A DNA stretch of 64,000 nt. Origin: Klebsormidium nitens (lineage: Eukaryota > Streptophyta > Klebsormidiophyceae > Klebsormidiales > Klebsormidiaceae). The stretch lies in the NCBI GenBank assembly GCA_000708835.1, contig DF236977.1:978-64977 (forward strand), given 5' to 3'. Numbering within the stretch: position 1 is the stretch's first letter; each line of letters starts with the position of its first letter. The position numbers and the translations under genes are program-made. A model generated the notes under the pieces. That model saw only the letters and a program-made list of their open reading frames with translations. It was not told where the DNA came from and did no database searches. Shown one piece after another: positions 37,419 to 50,700 of this stretch.

Positions 37419-40400
37419 ATGGCTTCCATCGCTTCTGCGGCTCGAGTGGCCGGGGCGCAGTCCCTTGCTTCCTGTGTGGCCAGTGCAAGCTATGGGACGC
37501 AACCGCAGGCAAATGCACTCTTTGTGCCGGCTCTGCCTGCAAAGCAACAAGCTGCTCTTGGGCCCCAATCTCAGGTACTATACGCTCGCTTTCTTCTTTA
37601 TCAAAGTGCCCTTCTCAACCTGCATTTAGGTGATCTGTCTGCAAATGCGCATGTTTTTGTTGTGAGAATCTGGGCAGGCAGCAGTCTCATGCAGATCTCT
37701 CTGCGAGCTTTGAAAGCAGTTTCATAATGCAGATCTCAACCTTGTTTTGCCGTTGCCTCCAACCCTGCATTTTGCTGGCCATTTTTACCATAGTGGATCT
37801 TTGGTTAGCATAGATGGAAGGCATGTGGTAATGTAATACCTTGAAAGCTTAGCACCAATTTGAAGTTTCCACTTTCGCAGTAGTACTCCAAGCTTCCCTT
37901 TCTCACTTTATATGTTACGCTTTCTCTCACGGTTTTTGTGTCCATTGGGGGCTTGTTGAAGTGGTTGTGTTCAGCATCCAGGCGCAATGCAAGCTGTAAA
38001 AGTATTAAAGCAAAGACAGAGAATGAGAGGCACGGAGTGCTGCTCTTTGATTCTGGCACTGCATTGTACCATCGGTATGCCTTCTGACCAGATTTATTAA
38101 AATTCCCGCAGGTCGACCTTACCTCTTCTTTCATTGGCACTGGTCTGCCTAGCCTCAGCAGGCCCGCGAAGAGGATCAAAGCCCAGGCTTCCTCATCGAA
38201 TAGATCTGCGGTGGTAAGCAGCCGTCTCTCATTCATAGATGATTGCAGCTGATCAAGGAAATGTTTTACCTGAGCATGAACGCTAGAGACGATGCAAAGT
38301 CGCTAGAGTCGCATGACATCGAAATCATTAAGTCTCTTGCAACAAGACAAGATGGGCATGTAAAGTAAAACACTCTGCTTCTGGTGGAGTACAGATTCCG
38401 CCAAGAATTTTAGGATCCAACTGTTCTGATAAATGGAAACTGGCCCAGACTCCCTGATTATGCTGTCAGAAGTTGTTAGAGGAAATGTATGAATCCATTG
38501 AATTCGGGGATGTCAACAGTATGCGCCCACTTGTGGCTGCTTTTGCCTATTTGATTGTATTGGGATAGTATTTTACACTAGAGGCGCCCAGTTTCGAAAG
38601 TCAGCTGAACTCAGAGACCGATCAATGCACTGAGTATTGAGTAGTAGTAAGGGGCTTGGCTTATGTACTCGACCCTCGCTGAACCAATTATTAATCTATT
38701 TTGGCGTTCCTAGAAAGAAGGCTGCCAGAATCTCATCCCCCTCTTGTGTCCTTCCGGTGCCGCTGTGCTTTAGATGCCGCTGTGCATTTGCAGTTCATCT
38801 GATGCCCGGTTACTGTTACAGGTTGCCAGGACTGCAGCTGCAGGCAAGCAAATTGAGGTCGACGTAGAAAAGCCCCTTGGTCTCACCCTGGGTCAAAAGT
38901 CAAATGGTGGGTCTCTTTCCTCCGCCTGTTTTCTTGTCTTAGTTTTTACCTGTGAATTCAGCGCTCTCTTGACGCTCAAGTTCAATCTAGAGCTTCCGTT
39001 GGAATGAAGCAGTCGGCTGTTTTCTTAGAGATTGTCTGACGTTGCATAACTCGTGACATACAGGTGTCATCACGATCACACAAGTCTCCGGTAATGCCGC
39101 GAAGGCCGGGCTCAAAACCGGTGACCAAGTTGTGTATACGTCCTCCTTCTTTGGAGATGAGCTGTGGCCGGCAGACAAGCTCGGTTTCACGCAGACTGCC
39201 ATCAAGGCCAAGTCCGACTCCGTGTACTTCGTGGTGCAAAGGTGAGAATCATTGGGCTACCAAACAAAAAGACATGGACATAGTGATTGAGGTCACTGGC
39301 GCTTCAGAAGGACAGCGTTACTTTGCCGACTTGCAAGCGGCCCATGCTGATATTGTAAACGGTGGTGTCGAGTCGATGACATTATACCGAGAGCTGACCT
39401 TTGAAGAACGCCTTGATCATAGGAGAGTATGTTCACTCGTACCATGTTGTGGATGTTGATTCGATCTAGAGCACTGCATTAAGGAATAGCACCAGAGTTT
39501 CAGAGTCGACACACGTTTGTTTTGATGTTAAGACGATCAGGCTGCTGAAGAAGCTGATCTTGCAGGGGTGGAGAACCGGTGAACACCAAGCGGCTGTCCA
39601 CACGCAAGGCCCCCTCCCGGTTTGGAAAGCAGCTGACTGCCGCACAGAAGGTGAGCATCGACGAGGACTTGCCGGCGTTTGAAGAGACCGGTCGAGTTGC
39701 GAAGTTGCTCGGAAGGAAGGTGCTTCCGAATCACATTCTTTGGAAATTTGTTCATTGATTTACGAAAGGCTCGGAAGAGGTGGACGGCTGGGAACGAGTT
39801 TCTGCAAAAAGACTCTTGACTCTCATCATATGAAGGCTCTTGCGTATTGGTCGGTAGAGAGTTATGATCTCGGGATTTTAGGCGGTTGGTTGACCAGAAA
39901 ATTTACCCCGATGGGAGGCAGTCTCCACTTATATTCGATTATTGGCGGTCTGGGCCTGCTTACATCCGGTAACATCGTGGCGCCTCTCCTTCTGCTATAC
40001 TCAATGAAAGTGTCATTATTCGGTCCGACATGCTGACCCGCCGTCATTTTCGCAGGAGCGGGCCACGCACATCTGCTTAGACTGTGGATACATCTACACC
40101 CTTGGGAAATCCTTCGAAGATCAGGTAAGCACGCCAGTCCGCACTCCTGCATTGTCTTAAACGGCGTCCCTCACGCTTCGAGACCACCCTACTGCTTGTT
40201 TATTAATTACAGTTTGGGAGCCTCGCGTTCAGGCCAGATTAATTGCTTCTGCCAGCTAGATTGATTGTTGAATCCAATCGTAGGTCGGAAAAGCATGCTC
40301 AAGCACGCGCAGCTAGCATTCCTGCCTTTTAGCATTTCTGTTTCTAGCTTCCATTCGACTAAGCTGGACTCTCTAGTTTGTTATCAGTAGTCCTGATATA

Positions 40401-40587
40401 TGGATTCTGCGACTTGCAGCCCGACGACTTCCTGTGCCCTCAGTGCCGGGCACCAAAGACGCGCTTTGCTGGATACGACCCCGAGACTGGCAGGGTTTCG
40501 GGTGGAGGCACTCCGTTGAGCGTGTTGATTAGCATCCTTGTCTCAATCAGTGCAATTGGTGGCCTGTTCTATTACCTATCCTTGTAG
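37419..40587 (+). CDS. ENH1: ENH1-like plastid PDZ/rubredoxin membrane protein
   Basis: Homologue of Arabidopsis ENH1 (enhancer of sos3-1), a thylakoid-anchored rubredoxin implicated in redox balance. Six phase-consistent exons: 37419-37574, 38822-38906, 39064-39241, 39566-39650, 40056-40124, 40420-40587; about 246 residues. Order: an Ala/Ser-rich transit peptide (MASIASAARVAGAQSLASCV), a PDZ domain (PLGLTLGQKSNG...SGNAAKAGLKTGDQVVYTSS, with FFGDELWPADKLGFT), a basic linker, the rubredoxin fold with both iron-binding knuckles (CLDCGYIY and CPQCRAPK), and one C-terminal membrane anchor (LSVLISILVSISAIGGLFYY). All four iron-ligand cysteines are present. The exon 5/6 junction falls between the two knuckles. 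The architecture matches land-plant ENH1 closely. Confidence 0.93.
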
Positions 40588-41799
40588 ATTTTTATAACCA
40601 ACTAATTGCCAGGTGACAATCTTAGGCGACAGAATATTTGAAGCGTTGGGGTGAAGTCACACATATACACTTACCGCGGCGCAATTGATCGGACTGAAGC
40701 AAAGCATACTTGTACATTCCTTGCTGCTTTTCAAGGGCTTCCGCAATCTGTTAGTGCATTGCGCTTAGTTCGATTTCGATTCATAAAAAACTAGCCGCCT
40801 CCATATATACTTGCCGTCTTTACCTCAGCCATGACTCAACATGGTTGCCCTCAGCACATTGGATCGTTCGATCGAATACCATGCATGGATTGTAAGAGTG
40901 GGCGGCACATTTGGAGCTGTCGAGCCGATCAGACTGCAGGACTTCGGGACCCAGCTGGGCGGCCGGGCACGTTTATTGCATGCTAGCAACATGCACAATA
41001 AGATCGTCGACCGGCCGCGCGAAAAAGCACATGCATGCAATTATAAGCTGCTTGCAAGAGTCCTGGCAATGGAGCCCATCCGGAGAACCGATTGGCTCAT
41101 CTTTTGCCTTTTAAATTTTCCACTCTGGAGCTTGAAATGCAATGCTATATAAGCATTGCGTGTATACTATAGTATGTAACTCCGGACAAACTCATCGTCT
41201 GTTCTACTATAATTTTCCAGCTTGAGTCCGCCAGTGCTTGAAGCAATCCGACCATCTACAGCCTTTGCCGCACCGGCCGGCCGCGCCATGCATGCCGCCA
41301 TCTTTGCATGCCAGATTACAGCTATACTAAGCACCCGGCGTGCCAGTAAAGAGTGCCAGCCATGCAACCTATATGCATGAGCCAGACGTACCACGGTGAT
41401 CAATGATGGTGAGGCTATATGTCCATAAGAGGACGCGGGCTTCAGGGACGGGTTAAGCCAGATCACCATTAACAAGGGTTTTAGCTAAGCACCTTACGTC
41501 TTCGACGCGCACAGTGTTAGCCTTGGGCCACTTCGCTTCTTGTACTCGTTATGCAGTCTTTACATTAAGCTGTACTAGGATCACTCCAATCTGTGTTCGA
41601 TGGGACAAATGCAAAGAAAGGCAGATCATTAAACGGGCTGTTCGTGTGCACATGAGTCAACCACCCTACCTAAGAACGGACCTGTAATAAAACTCTAACA
41701 TTTAATCACAGCGCAACAATCCTGTGGCAGAGCTTTTTCGTCTGCATTAGCCACCTTCGTATATCCACTTCCGCTAAGACACAAAACGCAACCTGAGTC
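40588..41799. other. Intergenic, convergent 3' ends
   Basis: Downstream of both the ENH1-like gene and the receptor kinase. The 40830-41300 part is rich in GCATGC, CCGGCCGCGC and TATATA motifs and resembles 31980-32460. No coding or RNA signal is seen. Confidence 0.45.
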
Positions 41800-44700
41800 T
41801 TATTCATCCTCCTCTCGGTGGTCGTAATATGACGGCGACCGCGAGTAGACGGGCATTGACGGCGACCGGAGCGGCGACGCCATCGAGTTCTGACTTCCGG
41901 CCCGGCGCATGCTGCGCGCGTTGAAACCCGCGAACGGCACCAGGTGCGTCTGCAGCTGCTCGACGACTTCCGACATGGTCGGCCGGAATTCCGCTTCCGG
42001 CTGCACGCACTCGCTCACAATCTCGGCGAACTTGAGGAGCGATTTGGCGGGGTAGATGCCCTCCAGCTCCGGGTCCACCATCTCCTGCAGCCGCTCCAAG
42101 CTGTGCAGCATCGGCGTGGCCTGCGTCCAGACCATGGGGCAGCGGTCAGGGGCTGAGGAGCCGTAAGCGACGCAGCGATTTGGACATCTCTCACCCGGAA
42201 GGCAAGCAACGGTTATAGAAAGGAGGTTTCGCGCTGAAGGCAAGGAGAAGTCAAGGGGACGAGGGAGCGGAAGGAGACTGACGTGCAAGAGAAGATAGGA
42301 CGAGCCCGCCACGAGCCAGGCGGAGTATAGCCGCCTTCACTCGCTGCAGTCCGGGGGACTGTCAGAAGCACCTGAGTACAGTGCTCCATCGACGAAAATG
42401 GGGGGGGGGGGAGAAATCCTGCACCCCGAACGAAGCACGGTCAGCCTGTGGGGCAATATGCACTCACCCATCGCACGAGGCTCTGTTCGTAGCGCGGGCG
42501 GCTGCTGTCGAGCGGTCGCCTGCCGGTCATGAGCTCCAGCAGGACCACCCCGAAGCTGTACACGTCAGCCTTCACCGTGTGCTCCCCCGTCATCGAGTAC
42601 TCGGGGGCCGCATATGCAAACGTGCCCAGCATCTGCGTCGACAGCTGGGGGGAAGGAGAGAGAAAGGGATGGTGAGTTCCGGCAAAATAGACGGGAGAGT
42701 GCGAACGATTACACTGAGAGCTCTACGCAAGACTGTTCAAATCACTTCGTGGTTAACCGCCCCGACGGATTGAAAAGGGCGTCACAGTTCAAGGCACACT
42801 CGTGCATCTGAGTCATCTGACGGCCCACATCCCATTTGCCTACGGCGACCTAGCTAGCCCATGGAGCAGAAACTGGTCGCCTGAGGGGGGACCGTACCAG
42901 GACGCCCTGTTCAAAATGCTTAGCCTCTCCAGAATTGCTTCCTCTCAGAAGGAGCCGGCGCTGTCACTTTTCAATATTGAAGGCGTCTGCGCTGCCAGAC
43001 CCGGGGCAGCCCACCTGCTTATCAGCCCCCTGCGGGAAGAAGCGCGCGACGCCCGAGTCCGCGATCTTGGGCACGAGGTCGTGGTCCAGCAGAATGTTGG
43101 ACGTCTTGAAGCAGCTGTGCACCACGGGGGGCGCCTGGCTGTGCAGGTACTCCAGCCCGCGCGCCATGCCCAGCGCAATCTTCATGCGCGCGTTCCATGT
43201 GATTGGCGTCCCAGGCTTGCGGCCTGAGCGGAAGGCAGAGAGAAACAGAGTGTTAGCATAAGCGTGTAGGGGATGTTCCACGACCATCTTTCCACGTCTA
43301 ATCAGTCTCAAAACCCACACGTCAAGGAAGAGGTTAGACGCTGGCGAGGCCTGTTAGCTCACTGCAGCAACCGGCCTTTCAAGAATGGCTCTCCGCTGAC
43401 TACGAATCCTGCCACGGTGGAACCTTGCGTTCAACTAAACAGGACCCGCAAAATGCGTCGTTCATAATGCAAATCTCAAAGAGCCCCGCCGCCTTACCGG
43501 TGTCTTTGTCCCCGTGCAGGTGGTCCTGCAGCGTGCGGTTGGGCACGAACTCGTGGACGAGGATGCGGTTGGTGCCCTCGCAGCAGTAGCCCACCAGGTC
43601 GACCACGTGGCCGTGGTGCAGCCCCGCCAGCACCGCCACCTCGCGCAGAAACTGCTCCTCGCTCTCGCCCACCTTCTGGTCCAGCCGCTTCACCGCAAAC
43701 TCCTGAGAAGAGAGAAGTTACTCGTATCATCGATCAACAAGGACAAACCCTTAGCACTACTACCACTATCGAGGTATTGAGAGGAGCCATGCGCGAATTG
43801 AGGACACTTGAATTGTCCGAAAGACAGCAAGGTAGATACGCGAAGCACAACAGAAAAGCACTGGGAAAACGACTAGCCTCCTGAAAATGAGGTTCGAACA
43901 TCTCAATTTCTTAAGCACTCAGCGTTCCATGTAGCTGACAGGAATCGCATGCCCACCTTGTCCTCCATTCCCGCCCTGTAGACTCTCCCGAGCCCCCCCT
44001 CGCCGAGCAGGTTGCCCCTCGCAAAGCTGTTCGTGGCCGTCTGCAGCTCCCGCAGGCTGAAGTTGCGCGCGGGGATGTCTACCACCAGCTTCGACCGGGC
44101 CGCAGCCGCCAGGGCATCCGCTCCTAGATCCAGCGCCGGCGGAGTGCTCTCTCTTTTCTTCCGCGAGAAGAACGACGGGCTCTTCTTAGGGGGGGGGCGA
44201 AATCAATGGAGGAGGGGACGGGGGCAGCGTGGGGGACTTGGCCGAGGGGCTCCTTCCCGGAGGGAGGGGGAGATTGAGATTTGGAGAAGGAGGGGGGATA
44301 GCCAGTTCGGCGGGGGGGTTGGAGGATTGGGCCCATTTTGTGGAGGGAGAACGCGCTGAGACGGCAGCGGCGCGGGGGGTGAAGTTCTCCTGGGGGGGCA
44401 TGAAGGGCTGCGGCATGGCGACGGGAGTTGGAGACGAGTAGGCCGGGGCAGGAGCGGGGGCGGGCTTTGACTCAACAGGCATCGGTTCGCCTGCAACAAA
44501 GAACAGAAGTCAATGTCAGTTCTGGGTCCGTGGAGGCACGCTGGATAATCTCCCAGGACAGGGTCAGTTAGACAGCAGCCCAAGCAGCCCCAACGAGTTC
44601 ACAATGAATTCTTGGAGCCCAATCGGTCCTCCAAACTCCAGTTTTGACCACGTTCCAAACGATTTCAAGAGACACAATGCTCTTTTCAGGTTGCAATGGC

Positions 44701-47700
44701 ACAAATTGCGCCAGAGAGTCAACCCAGTGCAGTCCATCTCTAAGTCCGTCTCAAAGTCTATTTCTTAATCAACCAACAAGTCGAGCGAGGTCGGTCTGCA
44801 TATGGCTCGTAGACGCTGCTTGGGTGTTCATAACTGAGCAGCACCAATGACAGAAACACGAGAGACATCAAGAATTATCCTACTAGGCACTCTTTAGAGA
44901 TCTACCGTCTGCGAGGACTTTCAGATCAGAATTGTTTCGGAAAGTCGGATAAGGGGCTGCCATCATGTTCCAGAAGACGACAGAGACTGATCAACGGCAG
45001 GAGAATCTGCGCTTACCTGCTGGAGCAGGTGCATCGTACACCTGGAGCTCCGTGTGGGGCTTCGCCCCGTAGTCAGCCGCCGGGCTGAACGTCTCGTTTG
45101 TATCGCCGTGATTCGAGCGCCGAGTGACGAGCAGATACGCGCCGATGCACAGCGCGATCAAGAACACAACCACAGCCGCGACGATCCCGCCGATGACCCC
45201 GCCAGAGAGACCGCCAGACCCGCCCGAGCTGGCTGGGACGGGCGTGGGAGCCAATGTCGCGATGCCACCTGGCACAAAAGGATTGGATTGGTTGAGAGGC
45301 GAGGTAAGGACCAGCTGGGGATGTCTTGTTGGGGAAACGCTGACTCTTGAGGAGCACCAGCTAGAATGGCTTTATTTTAGGGGCATGGTAGCAACATGAA
45401 CAAGCTTGTGCTGTGAGTGAGTCGTCGCTTCGTGGACTTCTACCTTGACATCCAACACCCAAGCTTGCTGACCCCTGTCAATTGGATATATCTCTTGCAG
45501 TGTCCAGAAGACCAACAGATTGCTAATGAGCAGAGCTTGTGATGTGCTCCAAAAGGTGTGGAATACCTTAAGTTCGACTCCGGTCTTCAACCAGTGCAAG
45601 GAAGTAGCAATCATAAAGCCAGTCGCGCGTCTCATTACTAAAAACAAACGATACCAAAGAAGCCGACTGCTTTTCCAGTTTACACCGCGAACGGCCTGTG
45701 GCTCTCACCTGTTGCCGGCGACACAAGATCGGTCACAAAGACGTTGCCATAGCGAGCGGCGTCCAGCGCAAGCGGGGTGTTGTTGCCCCCGAGCTTCGAC
45801 CGGATGTCGGCGACCGTCTGGTTGTCGAACGAGGTTCCCGTGATGGGGAACAAGTCGGTGTTCACCAGGATGCTGCCCTGCGCGACTCGCGTGATGTTGA
45901 TCTGGTTGGTGCTGAGCCCGATGTTTGAGGCCAGGTCGGAGATGAAGGACTGCAAGAAAGAAGGGGAGATACTTAGAATGATCCCTTACGTCAAGTTGTA
46001 GCGAAGCTTGAGGGGCGATCCCGCTTCACGTGCTCTCCTGAACATCGAAAGCGCACCGGCGGTTTTCTGTACTGGGCTACTGTTCTAGAATAACGGAGAA
46101 AATTCTGGGGCCGAAAAGTTGGGCAAAATTGAACCGGCCCGTTCACACGGTTCGGCATGAATCGACACAAAACTTGCCCGGTCCACAAGCATGCAGCTTC
46201 AGAAGGGCATCTCTGCTGCGCTTACACTCCGTGCCTTACATCGAACGAGCCTACTACAACAGCACCTGCCAATGCTATATCACTTACGAAGCAGATGCAC
46301 ATACTGAATAGCACAAGTTGGCACGGGAGGACGTACAAAGCATAAGTAGATGGCGACGTAAATGACACGACCTGCTGTCCCCTCTGCCACGGTTAAAAGG
46401 CGGACAAGAGAGCGAGAGGAACAAGAAATTGGGTCGACTTTTGCTCGAAGATTGGCTGACGTGAAGAAGTGCTTCTCGGCTGATATCAAAAGCCTGCAAG
46501 GTCCCACCGTGACAACAACTAAAGGAGCGTATTCTCACCGTCTGCAGGTCGGGCGTCCAGTCGGGCAGGTTCTTGTCGGCCAGTCGGAAGTTAGCCTGCA
46601 TGGGGCTCACGCACAGGGGGCTCCCCGAGAGGCTGCTCACAACGTACCCCGCGGCGCAGGTTAGCGGCGCCGCTGTCGGGGCGGGCGTGGGGGGGGCAAG
46701 CGAAGGGGTGGGCAACACAACGACGGGGGCGGCGGTGGATGCAATGGGCCCAGGCGTGATGAGAGGGGCGGCGATGGGAGCAGGCGCGGGGCTGGGGGCA
46801 AACGCAACTGCAACAGAAGGAGAAATCCAGATGTCTGTCCAGTCTTCCGTCAAGATTGACGGTTTCTCAAGGACGATCGCTTTCAGTAGGACCGTAGAGA
46901 AACGATGCCTCTACACACCATTGAAACCACCTCGTAGCAACGATCTGACTCCTCCTCTACAAAGAAGAACCTCATTTTAATGGCAAATCTAAATACCGAC
47001 GTGGGTAATAGCAGGCAAATGCTTCGATCTTCTTTACTGTCGCGACCTGCCTCTTTCCTGATCAAAGAAGGCCTGCTTGGCGACCCCTCCAACATAAGCG
47101 AGCGTTTGTGTCTCCAAGTTGGTCTTGCTTTCCCTCCCACATTCGGCGCTGAGATGAAACCCTCTAGTGCATGAGCCTACACGGCCTTCTCAGTAGTTAT
47201 TACCACCCTCAGAAACACCTCTTGTGATTTACCAAGACAAATTGTCCTTTTAGAAGGCTGTGGGGCAAGAAGGAGTGCACCGATTCAACACGGAAGCTTT
47301 TACCCTGGGTGTCGTCAAGTCCGCTCAAGAGCGCTCTCATGCACGATTAAGCGTATGAACATACGCTTACGAGCCTCCAGCGACGTCCATGATCATATGT
47401 TTGTGCTCAGGGCACGTAAACACCGTCCCCAGCTGCTCCAACGTCACACCCGGGTTGATCCGCCAAAAGTTGGTCCAGCCGCCAAATGAAATCTTGCTGT
47501 TCAGATGATCTTAAACAAGTCTAGGGAGTCGCCTTACCTGCAGCGGGGGCCGGGGCGGGCGCCTGGCCAATGCACAGGGGGCCGGGGGTCCTCAAGCAGC
47601 CACCGCCCTGGCACACGAACCCGATCTGGTAGCTGCAGAAGTCGTTCGGGGTGTACCTGCAATCAAAGAAATGTACAACAATTGACGATATGAAGCCTGA

Positions 47701-50700
47701 CACATTAGAATCTGCAGCAGAACACAATAGGAGCTGTAGAGGTCGTAAGGCGTTGCAGGTCGAAGGTGCAACATAGCTGAAGTGAACCGCGCCCCTTATC
47801 CGACTTTCCGAAACAAGCCTGATCTGAAAGTCCTCGCAGACGGTAGGTCTCTAAAGAGTGCATAGTAGTTCCGCCATTCCTGGTCTTACAAGCACTCAGT
47901 CGGTGACAGAGCTTTGTCAGAGACCAATGGGTTTTTCCGTCACTTTTACCCATTGCTTGTCTGGCACTTATGGAGCGGATGCTTCCCCCCTGTGGAAAGT
48001 CTTGTGCCCTTACCTGAACGTTGGGATTGAGGCGTAGCTCTGCGGGATGTTGCCGGTCAGAGTGTTGTTGTCTATCAGCCTGCAGACGTTCAGAGGTGCC
48101 CAACAAAAGTTAGAGGCTAGGCTGTGTAAGGAAGCCTGCAGCCAAAAGACAATCGCTTAAGCAGAGCGCAGGGTCTTAGCCTGACAAGTGATCGCTTGCC
48201 AGGAACTCAATCGATTATACGCAAGACCGTAGCTGAATCAAACTACTACAGGAATCTCTTGGCATAATCTACGACATAGAGCAAAGGGCGAGCCATCCTT
48301 AGTGGTAAGACTTACAGTGCTTTCAGAAGAGGATTCGGTGTAGGTGCGAGTGTACCAGTGAACTGGTTGTTGCTCAGCACTCTGAAGAAAGAAAAATATG
48401 ACGTCAGAAGAACGCCTCTGTCTGGCAAGAGGCAACGATGGTTAACAGAAGGTGAACCAAAGCTTTGATAGTGCCATGTTGAACGAAGCCATCAAACATG
48501 ATTAATGACTTTCTTGTCGAGCATCGACGACGGCCTCTTGCCACAAGCAGCGACGACGGCCGCAATTTTGCCAAGAATATCTTAACCGTAGCGAATCGAT
48601 GGCCACTTACAGGCTGGTGAGACCAGGAAGGGCGAAAATGGCCGGGGGAATGGGCCCAGTCATCTGATTGTTGTTCAAAAACCTGCAAATACGACCGTAG
48701 CAATCAATGAAAAGCGATTTGAGAGACATCGGCTGCGGTGCTGACACAATGATTTCGAATCAGACGAACACGTACAATCCGTCGGACATACGGGCAATCA
48801 CCTATTTATCACACGGAGACATCTGACAACGGGTCCAGAAACGCATGGCCCTGACGGAAGGTGTTGTAAGCGGGCACTTACAGCTCAACCAGCGAGGCAC
48901 CGTTTGCGAGAGTCGCCGGGATTGGCCCTGTCAGCAGGTTCTGGTGCAAGTACCTGCAACATCCGGCGAAACCGGTTTCACTTTCACACAATCGTCCACG
49001 AGGCACGGCCCTCCATCCTGCTCATGCTCACACAACAGCCAGACCGCTTTCTCAGATTACCACAAAGGCAAGCTTAATCCTACATCATGGTTGTAATGCG
49101 CAGAGATGGTACGACCAGTGTCCTAATGCAGAAAGGGTTGTGAAAGCGAGATGGCAACTTCTATGACTACCCAAAACCCCCCACCATTCAGGTCTCAAAA
49201 GGACCAAAACAATTGGAAAGGGTGTCCTCCAATTTGGCTTCTCTGTCAGGTTTAAAATGTCACCAATCCTTCAGGGTTTCAACTTGGATTCTAGTTCCTT
49301 GTATCAAAATCGAGAGGAGTTCTCATTTTGACTGAGCTTGAGAATACTCACAGGCCCCTCAATTGCCTTAGGTTGCCAAACTCCTGCGGAAGATTCCCCT
49401 GGAGGGAGTTGTTGAAGAGAGCCCTGCAACACGGGGCCGATACGCAATCTATCACCACGCGAGGGGACTGAACCGCAAAAGGGGCTCGACTATCTTAACA
49501 AGCCCTCTGAACTGAGCAGACAGACACTTCTGATCAATGCTAGACGGAAGAGCCATTGGGCGAAGCTATGCGGAGCGGGCTCACCAGACCTGGATAACTC
49601 ACGAATCAGTAGCTCAGGCAGTCACTTGTGTGCCTTAGCTGAGTACCGGTGTCACCTGATGAGCAGACAAAACACAGATGGGCAAACCTGGGTCTACTTA
49701 CAGGGGACCCATTGAGGAGCACTAGACTTACAGGATATCCAGGTTCAGCGACAGCGCAAGGGAGTTGGGGATCTGTCCCGAGAAGTTGTTGTTCTGCATA
49801 TACCTGAACAATGAGAGGGGCTCGGTCAGGTGGAAAGGGTGCCCTTTCATTCATGAAAGGAGCATCGCAGCGAGCCATGGCCTCAATCTGGACACGAGCG
49901 GCATGGACACGGCGCCTTACATCGAAAGTGGGGCCATCACCCGATAGAGCAAGAAGACAACATCCCAATGTGTCTTGTGGTGCAACTTACAGGCCAACAA
50001 GTGATGGCAATCCGCCAAACTGGTAGGGAATGCTCCCATTGAATGCGTTGTTCTGGAATTGCCTGCAATCAGAATGCCATAATTGATGTTTAACAGATGG
50101 TGCATGAGGTCCGAATGAAAGCAGGACCCTCTATTTGTATTGGTCAGGCTTCAAAGAAAGCCCATAACAACCTTACTTGCATAAACCACGCAGGCCGAGA
50201 TCAGAGTGTCAGGACGGAACCAGCGATTGCTGGATTACGAAACTCTTCCTGCGCCGTCACGAGTCAAATGTTGGGCAACCAGCAGAAACATAGACAAGCA
50301 ATTGTACCCTGGTTTGCCACCTTCTGACTCCGCCAAAGGCTTTGGCCACAACTCACATGGTCTGTATGCTGGTCAAGTTCGTCAAGTCATATGGCAAGCC
50401 ACCACTCAGCAGGTTGTTGTCAAAGCGCCTGCATCACAATTGAGAGGGTTTTACGAACGCAGCAAAATAGGCTCCACCGCCGATCTTGTGAACTTCATCA
50501 TCATGGAAAAGGCCCTCTGCGACAAACAAGGGCATGAGTCTGTCAAGTGTAATAGGCCCTATTGTGTAAAAGTGGCTGAAAGTGTGCGCGCCTGCTTGCC
50601 CTGGCCCTGAAGGGTTCCAAGTGCTAGCGCGTTTAAAGATGACCAAAGCACTGACGTGTGGCATTCACTATCAGGGCAGGCCTAACACACGTCAATAGAA

